Source: Bugula neritina (taxonomy: Eukaryota; Bryozoa; Gymnolaemata; Cheilostomatida; Bugulidae). Taken from it: a DNA stretch of 64,000 nucleotides. The notes under the pieces were generated by a model. That model did not search any database. It was not told where the DNA came from and saw nothing but the letters and a program-made list of their open reading frames with translations. The translations under genes were made by a program, and so were the position numbers. Position 1 is the stretch's first letter. The number at the start of each line of letters is the position of its first letter. Where the stretch lies: assembly GCA_964035545.1 (NCBI GenBank), contig OZ037772.1, positions 7,322,389-7,386,388 of the forward strand, in the 5' to 3' direction. Of this stretch, positions 35,901 through 49,900 are shown piece by piece.

Positions 35901-38900
35901 CTATTTTAGTGTTACCTTGTATAGTTGTCTTTTTTGTATTTCACTGAGAGTATCAGGTAGTCAGGACCTGGTGGTATCAGATTCAGATCTGCTTCTTTCA
36001 CAGAACTTTGTATTACTGCTATCTTAAAAAACAGAGGCAAATGAAATATTACGTTTTCCATATATTTCTAGACTATTTGGCCATTTCATATAGTACAAAG
36101 TTCATTCTCAATAAATTAAAATACAACTATCAAGCAAAATAACGATGTATATAAATATAATTTAAATTTTAATATGTCAATAAAAGACATGAATTTGTTT
36201 TAAAAGCCATACTAAGGCAGTAAGCTATTTGTTGTTAGGTTTATTTGGCACATTCAATTAGCAATACTGAAATACTATTATAGTTGATACTATAATATAT
36301 ACATGTAGTTGATTAAAGACACTTTAATTTATACTATAAGTACCTTAGGCTTTCCATCGTGCACAGATATGTTCATTTCATTGAGTACACTCTGTATGGT
36401 TTTCTGCTTAGGTTCTTCCACATTGATTGTGTCTATGACTATAAGCTGCAAGTCTTCAGCTGAACCCTGAAACCAAACTAGTTTAGTACACAACATGATT
36501 ATCAGACTATATAGCTAAACGATTTTGTGATTATCAACACCAGATGTCACATTTGATATTAAATATCAATTTTAATAATTTGTTGAATGCTTTTTGAAAT
36601 GAACGATGTAATTTGCACAATAAGGGCATCAAAACTGTCGCTTTTACTAAAAATCAGTCAATATCCCCTCGGAAACTTTCTGACAGTTTTTACCTCCAGA
36701 TGGAGCAGGGCTAAATATGAGCACCACATATATGATGTTTGACTTTTCTAAAACTACACTTCCCAATGCTCATATCATAACTATATGTTTAACAACCAAT
36801 GCAAACGCAATTTTCTGGTGCTTCAACAATACAGAAAGCCTTAATTGTAAAAATATAGAAACGTTATTCAGGATGGTTAATCTAGCTACCCAAACAGAAA
36901 AAAGCAAAAATAGGTGAGAAAAGGTAACAAATTTGGAATAGTCATTGTAAGGTATAATTAGAAAATTATGTCATAAACGTGATAATATACACATGTTAGT
37001 TTATAACAGAGAATGCTTTTTATTATGTACCTAAAAGTATAGGCTTGAGTGCGGCACCTGAAGAATTAAATACCCTGTATAACTAGATAAGTTGGTTATA
37101 GCAAGGTGTATTGATGTTTTTTGAAATACATGTGTGTAGTAAATACATTAGGTAATGAGAAGCATTGGAGCACAAAGGTAATTAATATCAACTGCTTTCC
37201 TTCATTATATATAACAAGGAAAATTTAACCTATATACGCAACTACTAAAGAGTTTATTATTATACACATCAAGATACTTTAGGTGAGGGCATTACATAAT
37301 TAGCATCAACTACATAATTAGCTCTAACTATCATTGCTTATATAAAGACTCTATGGCAATAAGAAATATATTATATACACACTCTTCAACAAGAAGTCAG
37401 TGTATAAATTTGAACTAAATTAGAGATAATAAGCGTTTATACTAATGCAGATAGAATACTTCTGTGAGGAAGGAAATTAAGTCATATTGCAATAAATACT
37501 TCATACCCTTCAAATCGACCAAATGATACTTTTAGCTGCATAAAATGTGCATAATCATATAATCAGTTGAGAAAAACATTTTGCATTACATTTACTTGTA
37601 CCATGGCAGTATCGTGGCTATGTAAATATATGCTTTAAATGGCTAGCTATAGGGATATCTGATAAGAGAACATATAACATAATTATTATCTACAATAACT
37701 GATTATAACTACTAACTAGAGATATAAGATATAAAAAAACATATAATATGAGTAAGATTTAACAGATCAACTCACTGTGTTCTCTTGTCCAGATTTCTGT
37801 TGGCATACAGCTGCTAAAGACAAGCTGTGCGACGTTGTGTATGCAGAGTCAAGTAAGGAATATTCATTCAGACAGTATTTCAGCACCTTGAGAATTGTCT
37901 CATCATATTTATAGAAACTCTTTGGATGTGTCAACTGCTGCTCGAAGTCTGTTCTGAGAATGTATTCAGCTGCAAACTTTGTAGCCAAGGAACTATGCTT
38001 GTCATCTGCTAATACCTTTTTAATGTAAAACAATTCAGAAAAGTTTTTCTGGTGAATTATTTTTCTGCAGTCAACTAGTTGTGAATTATGTGAATCTGTA
38101 ATTTTTTGTCTCATTGTTAAGGAAAGATGGAGCATGAAGTCAGCAAAGACCTTAGTGTCATACTTAGCAGCAACATAATGGATTGGGGTGTTACCATACA
38201 CATCAGGGTACATCATTTTCTCAAGCTTTAAACATCCGACATAGTCTTGCAGTGCATTATATATACTGTCTAAAAACAATGACAGAGCTGCAAGATGCAA
38301 AATATTTTGACCAGCATAGTTGTGTTGCTCTAGATAAGTTATTATATCCAAGTCAGTTTTATTTTCAATATGTTGAAGAAGTTCTGCTAGTGATTCATGT
38401 TGTCCAAATTCAACAAGTGACAGAATAGGAGTGCTACCTTTGGTATTGGTGACAAAAAGCAGTTCATCTATTTGTGCAGATTTTAGTTCACTCAGCATGC
38501 AACTGACAATCTTTTTGTTGGTAGCATAGTGCAGTGCTGTGTGGTTAAAGCAATCTAGCCAAAACGTAAGAGAAACAGATAACTGAGACAAGCCACAGAG
38601 ATATTCTGCTACATCTGTTCTACCACTTATAGTAGCTGTATGTAGTGCGGTATGCTGATTCTCATCAGCACACAATATAAAAGTTTTGTGATTCTCTGGT
38701 AAAACTGACTCTACAAGTAACTTTGCAATTTCTCTATTCTCAGCATAGTGTAGAGCTGTCCTACCATCAGCATATTTCTTTAGTATCAGTTCATCATCAG
38801 CTAGAGACAAGCTACAGAAATATTCTACTACATCTGTTCTATCACATAAAGCAGCTGTATGTAGTGCTGTACACTGAGTCTCATCAGCACACAATATAAA

Positions 38901-40088
38901 AGTTTTCTGATTCTCTGGTAGAACTGACTCTACAAGTAACTTTGCAATTTCTCTATTCTCAGCATAGTGTAGAGCTGTCCTACCTTTAGTAGCTTTCTTT
39001 AGTATCAGTTCATTATCTGCTAGAGACAAGCTGCAGAGATATTCCACTACATCTGTTCTACCACACATAACAGCTATATGTAATGCTGTACACTGAGTCT
39101 TATCAGCACACAATATAAAAGTTTTCTGATTCTCTGGTAGAACTGACTCTAAAAGTAACTTTGCAATTTCTCTATTCTTAGCATAGTGTAGAGCTGTCCT
39201 ACCATTAGCATCTTGCTTTAGTATCAGTTCATCATCAGCTAGAGACAAGTTACAGAGATATTCTACTACATCTGTTCTATCACTATAAGTAGCTGTATGT
39301 AGTGCTGTACACTGATTCTTATCAGCACACAATATAAAAGTTTTCTGATTCTCTGGTAGAACTGACTCCACGAGCAATTTTGCAATTTCTCTATTTTTAG
39401 CTGCATAGTGTAGAGCTGTCCAACCATCAGCATCCTTCTTTAGTATCAGTTCATCATCAGCTAGAGACAAGTTACAGAGATATTCTACTACATCTGTTCT
39501 ATCACATAAAGCAGCTGTATGTAGTGCTGTACACTGAGTCTTATCAGCACACAATATAAAAGTTTTCTGATTCTCTGGTAGAACTGACTCCACGAGCAAT
39601 TTTGCAATTTCTCTATTTTTAGCATAGTGTAGAGCTGTACGACCATCAGCATCCTTCTTTAGTATCAGTTCATCATCAGCTAGAGACAAGCTACAGAGAT
39701 ATTCTACTACATCTGCTATACCACTATAAGTAGCTGTATGTAGTGCTGTACACTGAGTCTTATCAGCACACAATATAAAAGTTTTCTGATTCTCTGGTAG
39801 AACTGACTCCACGAGCAATTTTGCAATTTCTCTATTTTTAGCATAGTGTAGAGCTGTACGACCATCAGCATCCTTCTTTAGTATCAGTTCATCATCAGCT
39901 AGAGACAAGCTACAGAGATATTCTACTACATCTGCTCTACCACATGCAGCAGCTGTATGTAATGCTGTATATCCATTTTCATCAACAGATAGTATAAACT
40001 CCTTTTGCCTACATAAGTGAATTGAATCCACTAGTTGTCTCGCTTCATCCACATTGTCTATTGTGTGTAATGCTGTTTCACCAGACAT
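32969..40088 (-). CDS. CASP-ANK-3: ankyrin-repeat caspase with frameshifted exon 2
   Basis: Exons: 37776-40088, [36344-36468], 35916-36022, 35526-35820, 35311-35402, 34754-35198, 34063-34272, 33539-33774, 32969-33317. Exon 1 (1-771) has about 7 highly similar 73-residue double-ankyrin units. Exon 2 is 125 nt, against 123 and 135 in the paralogues: an extra TG in AATGTGTGGAAG breaks the frame and leads to a stop. Skipping it joins phase-0 exons and gives 1348 residues. Unlike genes 1 and 2, the exon 3-4 segment is present twice (SDYVKVSIKYKNEDYKR and LTSELTNNPDVQSF echo the first copy). Numbering without exon 2: His 1120 in FSHG, Cys 1161 in SCCRG. The p10 sequence is close to gene 2. Either a functional gene lacking the exon 2 segment, a recent pseudogene, or an assembly error in one dinucleotide. 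Confidence 0.75.
36344..36468 (-). pseudogene. Frameshifted linker exon 2 of CASP-ANK-3
   Basis: Splice sites are intact (TTTCAG before, GTACTT after) and the encoded sequence matches gene 2 exon 2 on both sides of the break (SAED...LIVID, then KQKTIQSVLNEM in another frame). The extra TG lies at about 36418-36423. Confidence 0.75.
38600..40060 (-). repeat. 219-bp coding tandem array in CASP-ANK-3 exon 1
   Basis: About seven units of 219 bp (one has an extra Ala codon), each encoding two ankyrin repeats: TALHTA..DVVEYLCSLSLADDE and [20 protein letters not shown]. Neighbouring units at about 39250-39950 are nearly identical at nucleotide level, far more alike than the units of genes 1 and 2, which indicates recent expansion or gene conversion. 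Confidence 0.85.
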
Positions 40089-40330
40089 CTACAAATGATT
40101 GATAGAATAAAATTATTAATAGGTGCTGATATTTTCTGTTAGAAACTTGTCCAGTTTAGTTCAATGCATTTTTTTAAATTTTCTTTTATTTATTCAGTTT
40201 ATTGTAGAAACTTTTTTAGTAATATCATACAGTGTATGTAATTATGACAACCTACACAATAGCTGCCTACTCTATCAAACACTGTAAGAAATATAAGAAC
40301 TACCAATACTTCTGTAGATTACCCATGCAG

Positions 40331-40402
40331 AGGCCACTATGGTGCAATGGTTAGCGTGCTTGATTGCAAGCAGGAAGTCTTAAGTTCAAACCCGAGGAAA
40401 GA
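40331..40402 (+). mobile_element. tRNA-like SINE repeat, copy G
   Basis: AGGCCACTATGGTGCAATGG, TTGATTGCAAGC, B box AAGTTCAAACCC. Diverged copy, followed by GAGGAAAGAAAA instead of the usual GGGGGCA. Confidence 0.55.
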
Positions 40403-41789
40403 AAACTATTTTATAACTTCTGTCACAAATTCTACTCTATAAACTACTATTATATAATTGTAAAACTAACCTTTATTTTAATTACTAATTTGCGTGGCGT
40501 GCAACTTTAGGACACACCTCTACTGCAGAATACCCTCTTTTATTGTTTAGTTTCATATCAATAAAGTTGCAGCGTATACAACGACATTTACCAGACTCTT
40601 CTACCAAGAGCGTAAAAGTAGATGCGATCAGAGTTTAATAACAAAGTTGTTGCATAAACCAAGAAGCACAACAACTAAATACGATTATTAGTTTTGGCAG
40701 AGAGACATTTTCATATTTTCAGCCAACAGACGAAATAGCCTTGACACTGATCTCAACTTTGTGACCAATACTTGCCTGTTAGTGTAGATAGTGACAAATT
40801 AAACTCTTCTTTCTTCTGTCTCTTCTGCTTCAGTGTTCTGGTTTATATATTAACACTTCAACTTATCACCACAGCTTACCTGGTATATGTGCCGGTCAGT
40901 ATTTAATCTTGAGGTAAGTGAAGTAATAAGATAATTGAAATTGCATGGCATCAAGATAACTAGAGTAAATAGTTTTATCACTTCTATAAAACTATCTCAT
41001 GATCACTAAGCTACAGTTGACTAGTGTAGCCTCATATAAATGACTTTAATCTATTCCTTCTCTTGCAGGCATCAGATTTACATGCATGACTATACTAGAT
41101 GTTAGAAAACAAGCTATGCATTAGTACATACTGCACTCCATCATCACCATAATCTAACATGTACAATATTTCAATGTACTGCAGTGAAGATTGAGAGATC
41201 CGTATATACAGTTGTAACATATTATTATGTTAAGTTGAATTGGACCTATTGTAGGATATTAATAGACTTCTAGTCTTGAAATGATTTGTTTTTTTAAAAG
41301 ACTGCTAAAAATATACAATTTATAACAACAGGCAGGCGTGTTATAACAGCTCTATTTCACCTAAAAACTGGAAATTTTAACTTACATGTAAGTAATGAAA
41401 TTTTGTCATCAAACTGCTGATCAATTTACTATGCGTGTGATGTTGAGTGTGCAATTGTAGACATTTCGTTTAATGTTAAATAAAACTAATTAAACAGAGT
41501 ATATTAAATTATATAATAATTATTAAAATATGAGTCATGTAAACATAAACATAATACTAATTAGTATAACCTACAAGTATGATTATCCCCACCTGCAGAG
41601 ACATGATGTATATTACCAGGGGAAACATATAATAGTCAAATACTGTGTGATCTGATTGTAAATATTAACTGAATATAAACTTCTTTAAGTGCATGTAGAG
41701 GTTGAAATGGATACATTGCTATATGCAAAAATAACATTGTTTACTAAATGATGTAGCATCATATATATAGCATTGTATGTTTTATGAAG

Positions 41790-41991
<202 letters not shown>

Positions 41992-42906
41992 TACCTCGGT
42001 TGTACAGACATATAAACAGAATGCTATTTAGTGTAACCTGTGATTATCCCTACCTGTGGATACATGGCTTATGTTACCATAAAATAAATGGATAGTTAAG
42101 AGGGGCTTAAAATTAGCCAATAACCATGTTATCAAAATGTAATTAGGTAAGCTTCTTGAAGTGTAGAGGTTGAAGTTGATAAAAATTGCTAGGCGAAGAT
42201 AGCATTGTATACTGGGTGACTCAGCATAGCATTGTATATAGTTTACAAAGTGGCTTATAGCAGACTAATTTCATGAATATCCTAACACTCTGTTAACCCT
42301 GACTCTACTATTTTCCAATTGAAGCTGTGCCTGAGTATAAATTCCAGCATAAAGATTTAACTGCCTGATTCCATGTTATATCAGTGTTTACTATTAAAAT
42401 ATAATTAAATAAACATTGAATTGCATGCCATACCTAGGCAAATTCAAACTACTACCTTGCTTGTCAAAAGTATGATTTCAAAACTGGTATCATTTTGAAT
42501 ATACCCTTACATTAATTTTTAAAAACATAATCTTCTTTTAAGATTTGTTTATGTTTCGCCCTAGTTATAATATTTGGAAAGGAAAACATATATAGCTCTC
42601 TCCACTTATCATTAATATTATTATTATATGTATACTAATACTGCCTTTTTAGCAGATTGTATAACATGGTGATAATTTGTTGCACACATAGGCTGCTTTG
42701 CCTATAGTTTGGTTGTTTCTTCTACTTTTAAATCATGAGAAAAAATAGCATTATAAAAAGTTACAACACAGTGTATATCACGTATGTACATACTATCAGA
42801 AAGAAGTTAGATGAGTGATTTCTATAGGCAACACCTTTATAATGTGCTACTACTTTGTAGCTGAGAGAATAAAGTCATACATGTCGGTAGTTTATAAGAT
42901 TGATGA

Positions 42907-43116
42907 GAACAGCCGTGGTATAGGGGTTAGAGTGTTTGCTTTGCGAACACGAAGTAATGGGTTTGAACCCCGATAAAGACCTTTGGTGATGTTAGGAAGA
43001 GCATCCAGTCATAATTTCTCCTGTTCCTCATCTGAACAAGTCCTTAGGCCGTTCTAACAAAAAACTTTTCCATCAGAGGTCTCTCACAGGGATAGCGACT
43101 ATAATCTTCTGTGAGG
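42907..43116 (+). mobile_element. SINE with conserved core, copy 4
   Basis: AACAGCCGTGGTATAGGGG, TTAGAGTGTTTGC, B box GGGTTTGAACCCC, core GTTAGGAAGAGCATCC, tail GGATAGCGACTATAA. One of the best-preserved copies. Confidence 0.8.
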
Positions 43117-43399
43117 TTATTTTGTTTTATGAAATTGATGATGTCATTAGAAAGTTTGTTGGTTATGTATTTTCGCAATGTCCACATTCTGATGCTCAAC
43201 TTTCACAACTAAATATGTAATTATATTCTACAAAAACCAATAGTTATATTTGATCAATATTCTTCTGCAGCGCTAATAAATTTCAAAGGAAACAGCATGC
43301 ACATCTACAGCATATACAATACTATAAATTGTTTATTTCTGTAGAACTAACATTTAAGAAGTTCTACCAGGAGTATAATACCTTCACACAAATACAAAC

Positions 43400-43555
43400 C
43401 CCACACCCCCCCCCCCCCCCTGCACATACACGCACCCCCGACACACACACCCCCTACACACACCCCCGACACACACACCCCCTACGCACCCACACGCACA
43501 CCCCCACGCGCACCCCACACGTACGCACATATGCACGCACGCAGGCACACACACA
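43400..43555 (+). repeat. C-run and CA-rich simple repeat
   Basis: A run of about 14 C is followed by ACACACCCCC-type degenerate repeats. It produces Pro/Thr/His-rich and Cys/Val/Gly-rich ORFs on the two strands that are not genes. Confidence 0.9.
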
Positions 43556-43933
43556 TGAATAAATGCACTACTTGCAAAGCAAACTTTACAGATCAAGTTG
43601 AAATGAGGCACATGCATGGCTTCTGCCACACTCCTATTGGCTTCCATAGTCATGTGAAAAGATTCGAAAATTCAACATGGCTTCTCCTGGTGCAGCCATC
43701 AGAATGTGGCAGTTCATGACAACTTTATGAAACTTGTTTTGCCAACTTTTATTGCTTGGCAGTCACGATTCTTTTATTTAAAAAAGTTTTCTCTCACTGT
43801 CAAATATTTAGAGCCACAAGATTCATGTGCCTCTTATAACGAAATTATCTAAAATCATTGAATCAACAACTCATATAGTTGAAGAGTTTTAATAGCCTTC
43901 ATTTTGGAACCACAATACAAGTGAATCAATCAA

Positions 43934-46900
43934 TCAATTTGACCAGAGAGAAGTTTCTGGAAGCTTGACTTTCATAGAAGCAGATTTTAGACTGGTCTTC
44001 CTCAAAGTGTAGGGATAGTAGATCATGGCAGCACCCGTCCCACCTTTTGCTCTGTCGTAGTATGGACCACAGGTTAAACAGACAGTATAGCAGTGACTAA
44101 ACCACCAGCCTCCATTGTACGCCTCTACATACATCAAATGATATAAAGGATATTAACAGAAAAGAACAACTGGATTTTAATGAAAAGATACTGTACTCTG
44201 ATTTGACACAATATGTCAGGTTGAGGGATAAATGCCATAGATGGGAGTTTAAGTTAACCTTGTGCATCATGTCACCATGTGATTAGCGGAGGCTCGGACC
44301 AGTACTGTAGGTGAGGTTTGTTAGAATATATAGTGTCCTGCATGTAAACTAGGTTGATGGAAACTAGGGAGTAAAGAGTAAAGAGTGAAAAGAGACCCTA
44401 AACTGCTTTAGCAGAGATTGCAGCTAAAGTCAAAAGACAACAAATTCAACGGATGAAAATGTAAACAATAAAAATAAAAAAACGTTGCTTGAAAATGAAT
44501 AATACACTATAGAGTAAATCTTAATTTGCAATAACTAAGAAAAGACTATATACTTAAAATAATCCAACATCAAGTCAATTTATCTCATAATATTTTACCT
44601 GCGCATAGGCTAGTCGTATAGAAATATTTTACCTGCACAGCTGAGCAGTTCCTCATCTTCATCTTTGTCCTTAGCACTAAACATTTTCCCCTTGTGAGGT
44701 CCTCCCAGGTTGGCTACAATATCTGTAGTCTCCATGTCACCAGCAGTCCCTGTAACAGTGTGACTGTATACCTATATCTTCTCTACAGTTTACTTATATA
44801 ATCTCTTACGATGAATTCCGCTGGAAAAATATAGCTTACAGATAATATACTGAAATGTGAGTATAACAGCCACATAAGCGGACACAAAATTTCAATTTCA
44901 TTTATGTTGCATTTTTAAGAACAGATGTGATGAGAAAATGTTTGCTGAACTGATGTGAAATTATGACCCGGGAGTCAAATAAGATATATACCCTCAATTA
45001 TTGATGCAACTTCTAATCTTTTCAGCAACCTTTAATCACTAAATATTAAATAAATTAGATGCTTTTTAATTTTTTACCCCTAACGAGAAATTTCTATTGA
45101 GAACAAAAAATTAAGAAATAGAATAAGAAATATTTGTAATTGCTAAAAATTGTAAAAGTTGAGACTCACCAGAATAGCCTGAGATCTCTTTTAACTCGTA
45201 GCCCGTCTTAAAGTCTCCTACCATAAACCTCTCATACTCGGCATATGCATTCAGAGGTGAATTCCTAGGAACTCTGCCAGGAAATCCTTCAATGTCTATT
45301 CTCAACTTGGCGTCTCCCTTTTTGGTAAGTTGGTGCATGTACTCCAAACCTACGAGAAATTGCGGAATCGTGTATCGTGTGTCAACTAAATATTATTAGT
45401 TACCAAAATAACTTTCCAGTATGTATTATTACATAAAAAGTCAAAAGGTTTGTCATTTACAAAGGACCATATTATTTTGAGCGGGTGGTTTCAAAAAGCT
45501 TGTGTTTTTTCAAATTTAACGTAAACTAAAAATCAATAAGAATGAAACAGGAAATCCGTAAAGAAACAATTGAATTGATTTGCTGTGCAGTATTTCTCAA
45601 AGACTAACCTAACCAGTGCTCTCCTGACAGATCTCCAAACCCATCTGTATAACTCTGGTAAGTTCTGTTGAAGTCTACACTTCCATCATATCTGTTGAGG
45701 AGAGTGATCCATGGTCCCTCAGGCGTGTCCAGATCACACCAAACCTGTAGTATACAGTTTAGTTGCTATTTCATCAGCTGTTGCAACATGAGAAATAAAT
45801 GTATTAGTTGGAAAAGAATGGAATCCAATTTGTTAGTAGTTAGTAAACTATAGAATCTAAAAGACGGGTAGACAACTGGGGCCCCCAAGGGCTACCTGTA
45901 GCTATTTGCCCACTTTTGGTGATCCTTTTAATGCTTAAGATAAGTAAAATATTTCTAATTAGCACACTACATAAGTTTGGTGACAAATTACTTTAAATTA
46001 TAATAAAGATTATTATGCATAAAATCACGTGACTCTTCGTTTTGGCTGACTTCTAAGCTTGGCCCCAGAGCAAAAGAAGTTTTTCACTCCTGGGATTAAC
46101 TATGTGTTTTCAATTTATAACAACACCAAAAATAGATGTGTCAACACATAACTATGTCAAAATATAACTATGTCACCAGATTTCGATACACGCGCTAACA
46201 CCTAGCTATATGTCAATATGTAACTTTGTCAACAGGTAGCTGCATCAATAGGTATTGATATTTGGTGATTATTAAATGAGAGTCAGCGCTTGAAATTCAA
46301 AAATTTCATCACGTATTTAGAGTGAAAACTCCTACAAGTCCTACTACTACTACTAGAGCTATGTATACAATGTATATTGTTGCAGACGGTAGCATATAGA
46401 AGTATGTGGACATCACTTACCTTCATAGACACTCCATCCACTGTGATGACAGTCTCTGCACTGTTATAGACTCCATAACACAGGTTCACTGGGGACCAGC
46501 TGAGATCTGGGAGATGAAAGAACAGGCAGCATGTTATTTACAAAAAATACGCCAGGTTGATATAAAGGATAAATAGCATTGTGCTGCCTCCATATCTCAC
46601 CAGGCTACAGGTCCTAAAACCTCAATTCATGCCATAATAGAATATCAGATTTACCGCTAAATTTGACTTGTGCACACATAATGAGGTTCAAGCCCATCTG
46701 TTGAAAACTGGATAAATATGATCTGGGGAGAATACTGCATTTACTATACTGATTATGTTTTTTTATTTTGTTAAGAATAACAGAAACGCAAGTTCTTTCT
46801 GGTATGACGGGTCATTATAAGTTCTAATGAAAAAATCCCAAACTAAATAAAAATTATTCAAAGCACTATAATGTATTTCAAAAACAAGACTTTGTTTGGC

Positions 46901-49900
46901 AATAGCATGTAAGCTTGATTATTCAACATTGATTCTTTACAAGCTCTAAAATAAAAAACTAAGCTAGAATAATGCTAAGCTAGCTTTAAGCTAATTATTT
47001 TCCATATATGACAAACTCCATTATAAAATTACAGAATGCAATCTATAACACCATTATAATATAGATTCCATAGCATGCAATATGTTATATAGTCTACTTT
47101 AGAGCTCTTCTATCTAGACTCACCAATGCTGGAAAGTCCGGTATGAGTGCCAACCAGGAGGGTCTTGTTACCAACCAGAGTGACGGAGATGGGCTGCTTC
47201 ACAGTACAGGAAGTGTTGACACAGAGTGTACTGACCGTCTCTCCCAGAACATCCACCAGTCTGACTCGGTTGTTGGTATAGTCAACGACAGCGAGTATGC
47301 CCGGTTGGAGAAGTGCCAGGTTGATCAGGTGACCAAATCTACAAGAAGTTCAGCTGATTTCAGGCATTTTGGTAATTCACTGCATTTTCATGGCTTTGAG
47401 TTATGCGAATAGACGCTTGTATGAATAAATTTGTGGTTGTGGTTCGCATGGTTTCATTTGGTGCAGATATTTCAAATAAAAAAAATTTATTGCATAATAC
47501 GAAGCAATACACATAGCATTAAAAAAGATTAGATGGCAAATTGAATTTATGCTAAAAAAATATTTATTATAGATAACTGATTAAAACTTTTTGAGCTATT
47601 TTTAGCACACTACTGGCTATTATAGAACTGCGCCTTCATTGCTCCGAATTTAAGACTGATATTAATAAAAAATGTCTTTAGTATTACATATCTTATATCT
47701 AAATTAAATTTTAAAACTATTCTACCTATGAATTTCAAACAGAGAACCATTAACATATTAAAAGCAAAATAACTGTGTTACTGAAAATAAGGTAAGCGCA
47801 CTTAGTACCTTGCCTCCTTGAAGCTGCCATCATTAAAGTCATAGGCATTGACATCTGGTACTCCTGTGATGACCTTCTTATCCTTAGTGGAGTAGATACC
47901 ATTGCTTATGGCGACGTAGTATGAGTCTAGGCTGCCTGCAATGGTTGAGCATTGGCTTATAGACCTTCAATTAGTAAACATATAAACCTTTGTTCCCAAA
48001 AAGTAAATGTCTGCAAGCAGAGATAGTCGTGCACTGGATGACCCCATTTATGGCAATGTGCCAAAAAAACAATATTCTTTAAACTTTCTTTTGTGCACTC
48101 AAGTTTGTGTACCTATGGTATTTAAAATTTAGAATCCTTTCACCAAATGCCGAATGAAACACAAAGACGGACCTTGTTATTCGTTCACTGTTAAACAAGT
48201 TGACATAATTTCTCTGCAATATTTCAACTTACTGTCATAGACAATTCCTTTGGGTCGGTTTAGTTTGTCTTCACTAGATATCGTTGTTGTCTCCCCTGTG
48301 AAAACATTCCACTGCTTTATGGCGTTGTTGAATTCATCGGTGAAGACAACCTACAAAAAGAAATGTCTATGCACCTAACATGTAAATATATTTAACCACT
48401 GATACGAATGAGAAGTGGTGCTGAAAGTGAATCTACAGGTACTGAAGCATTAGAAACCTGAAAATCACAAAACGTTTTTGACTCTTAGTAGAAAGCCCTA
48501 CAAAACCTACTGGAAAGCTCAGTATAACTAGATTCCCACTGCAAAAAGTCTTCAGTCTGTACTTAAAATATTACAGTCATATGTCTATACTATAGTAATA
48601 TATTACAGTCATATGTCTATATTATAGTAATATATTACAGTCATATGTCTATATTATAGTAATATATTACAGTCATATGTCTATATTATAGTAATATATT
48701 ACAGTCATATGTCTATATTATAGTAATATATTACAGTCATATGTCTATATTATAGTAATATATTACAGCTATATGTATGCCATATTACAGTCATATGTCT
48801 ATATTTAGTGATATATTACTATTCTACAATGCTATGTGTTTTGGTTGTGTAAATGAGAGAAAGGCAAAGACAAAGCTTACCATACTGTTAGGTCCAATGG
48901 TGACAGCAAATGGATAAATGTCCATCTTTCGTACATGGCCGCTCTTTCCTGAAGTGAAACAATAGTGAATAGAGCAGAGAGGGATTACCAGAGAATTAAT
49001 GAAGCAAAGCTGAGTGAAATATGTGTTAGACAAGAGTTAAAGCTTATATGAAAGTGAATGAAATACTGGAAATGGGTGATAAGATAAAAACAGGGCCTGG
49101 TAAATCAACGTACACTCCATAATGACAGCTGGTGTGAACTTTGAACAGCAAGTATTTTTCAATGCCAATCTCTTAAACATTATTTATACAGCTACCAAAA
49201 AGATGTGGAAAAAGTCTATGAAACAGTAAAGATAAGCTTTGTGAAATCAGACCTTGACATGGTCCAATGCTAGACTGAGTTCCATTTGGCAAGGTGGCAG
49301 TGATACATCTACCAAAGTAGTCCACCGTCACTCTTCCTATTCTAGGATCCCTGGCTATGCTGTTGACAACTTCATCACTAGATTTATATATAATATAATT
49401 ATAGTGGCTGAATTAAGGTTAGCAAGGGCTCTAATGCTGTACTTCCTGTTTGATAAAAACGGCTTTCAAACAATTTGTGTTATTTTACCAAAGCACAACT
49501 TTAGATTTAATTCACTAAAATCTTTTGTCAATTGATACTATTGAAAGGCTTAAATAATAGAAGTACAATGTAAAGTGTTGGTTAAGATAATTGATAGAGC
49601 TAAACCATAATCAAAGCCAAACGAAACTATGAAACTTCAACTGGGAAATGTTTTACACAGACTTCAATAAGTAATAATTTGACTCACGAATCAGATGAAC
49701 TGGAGTTACCCGCTCCTCCAACTTGTGGTGCATACATCATTCTGCCCTTTGTAGTGTACAGCCACAGCTTGCCATCTGTTCCGGAATTTTCTATAGCAAG
49801 TACTGTCTCATTTGTAAGGATACTTCTTATGTTGTCTACAGTCACTCTGGTGTATGACTCAGCAGAGTGGTGAGTCACCAACACCAGAAAGAGTGCAAAA

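Noticed and set aside
43329-43653. Pro/His-rich and Cys/Val/Gly-rich ORFs
   Set aside because: Translations of the C-run and CA-rich simple repeat.
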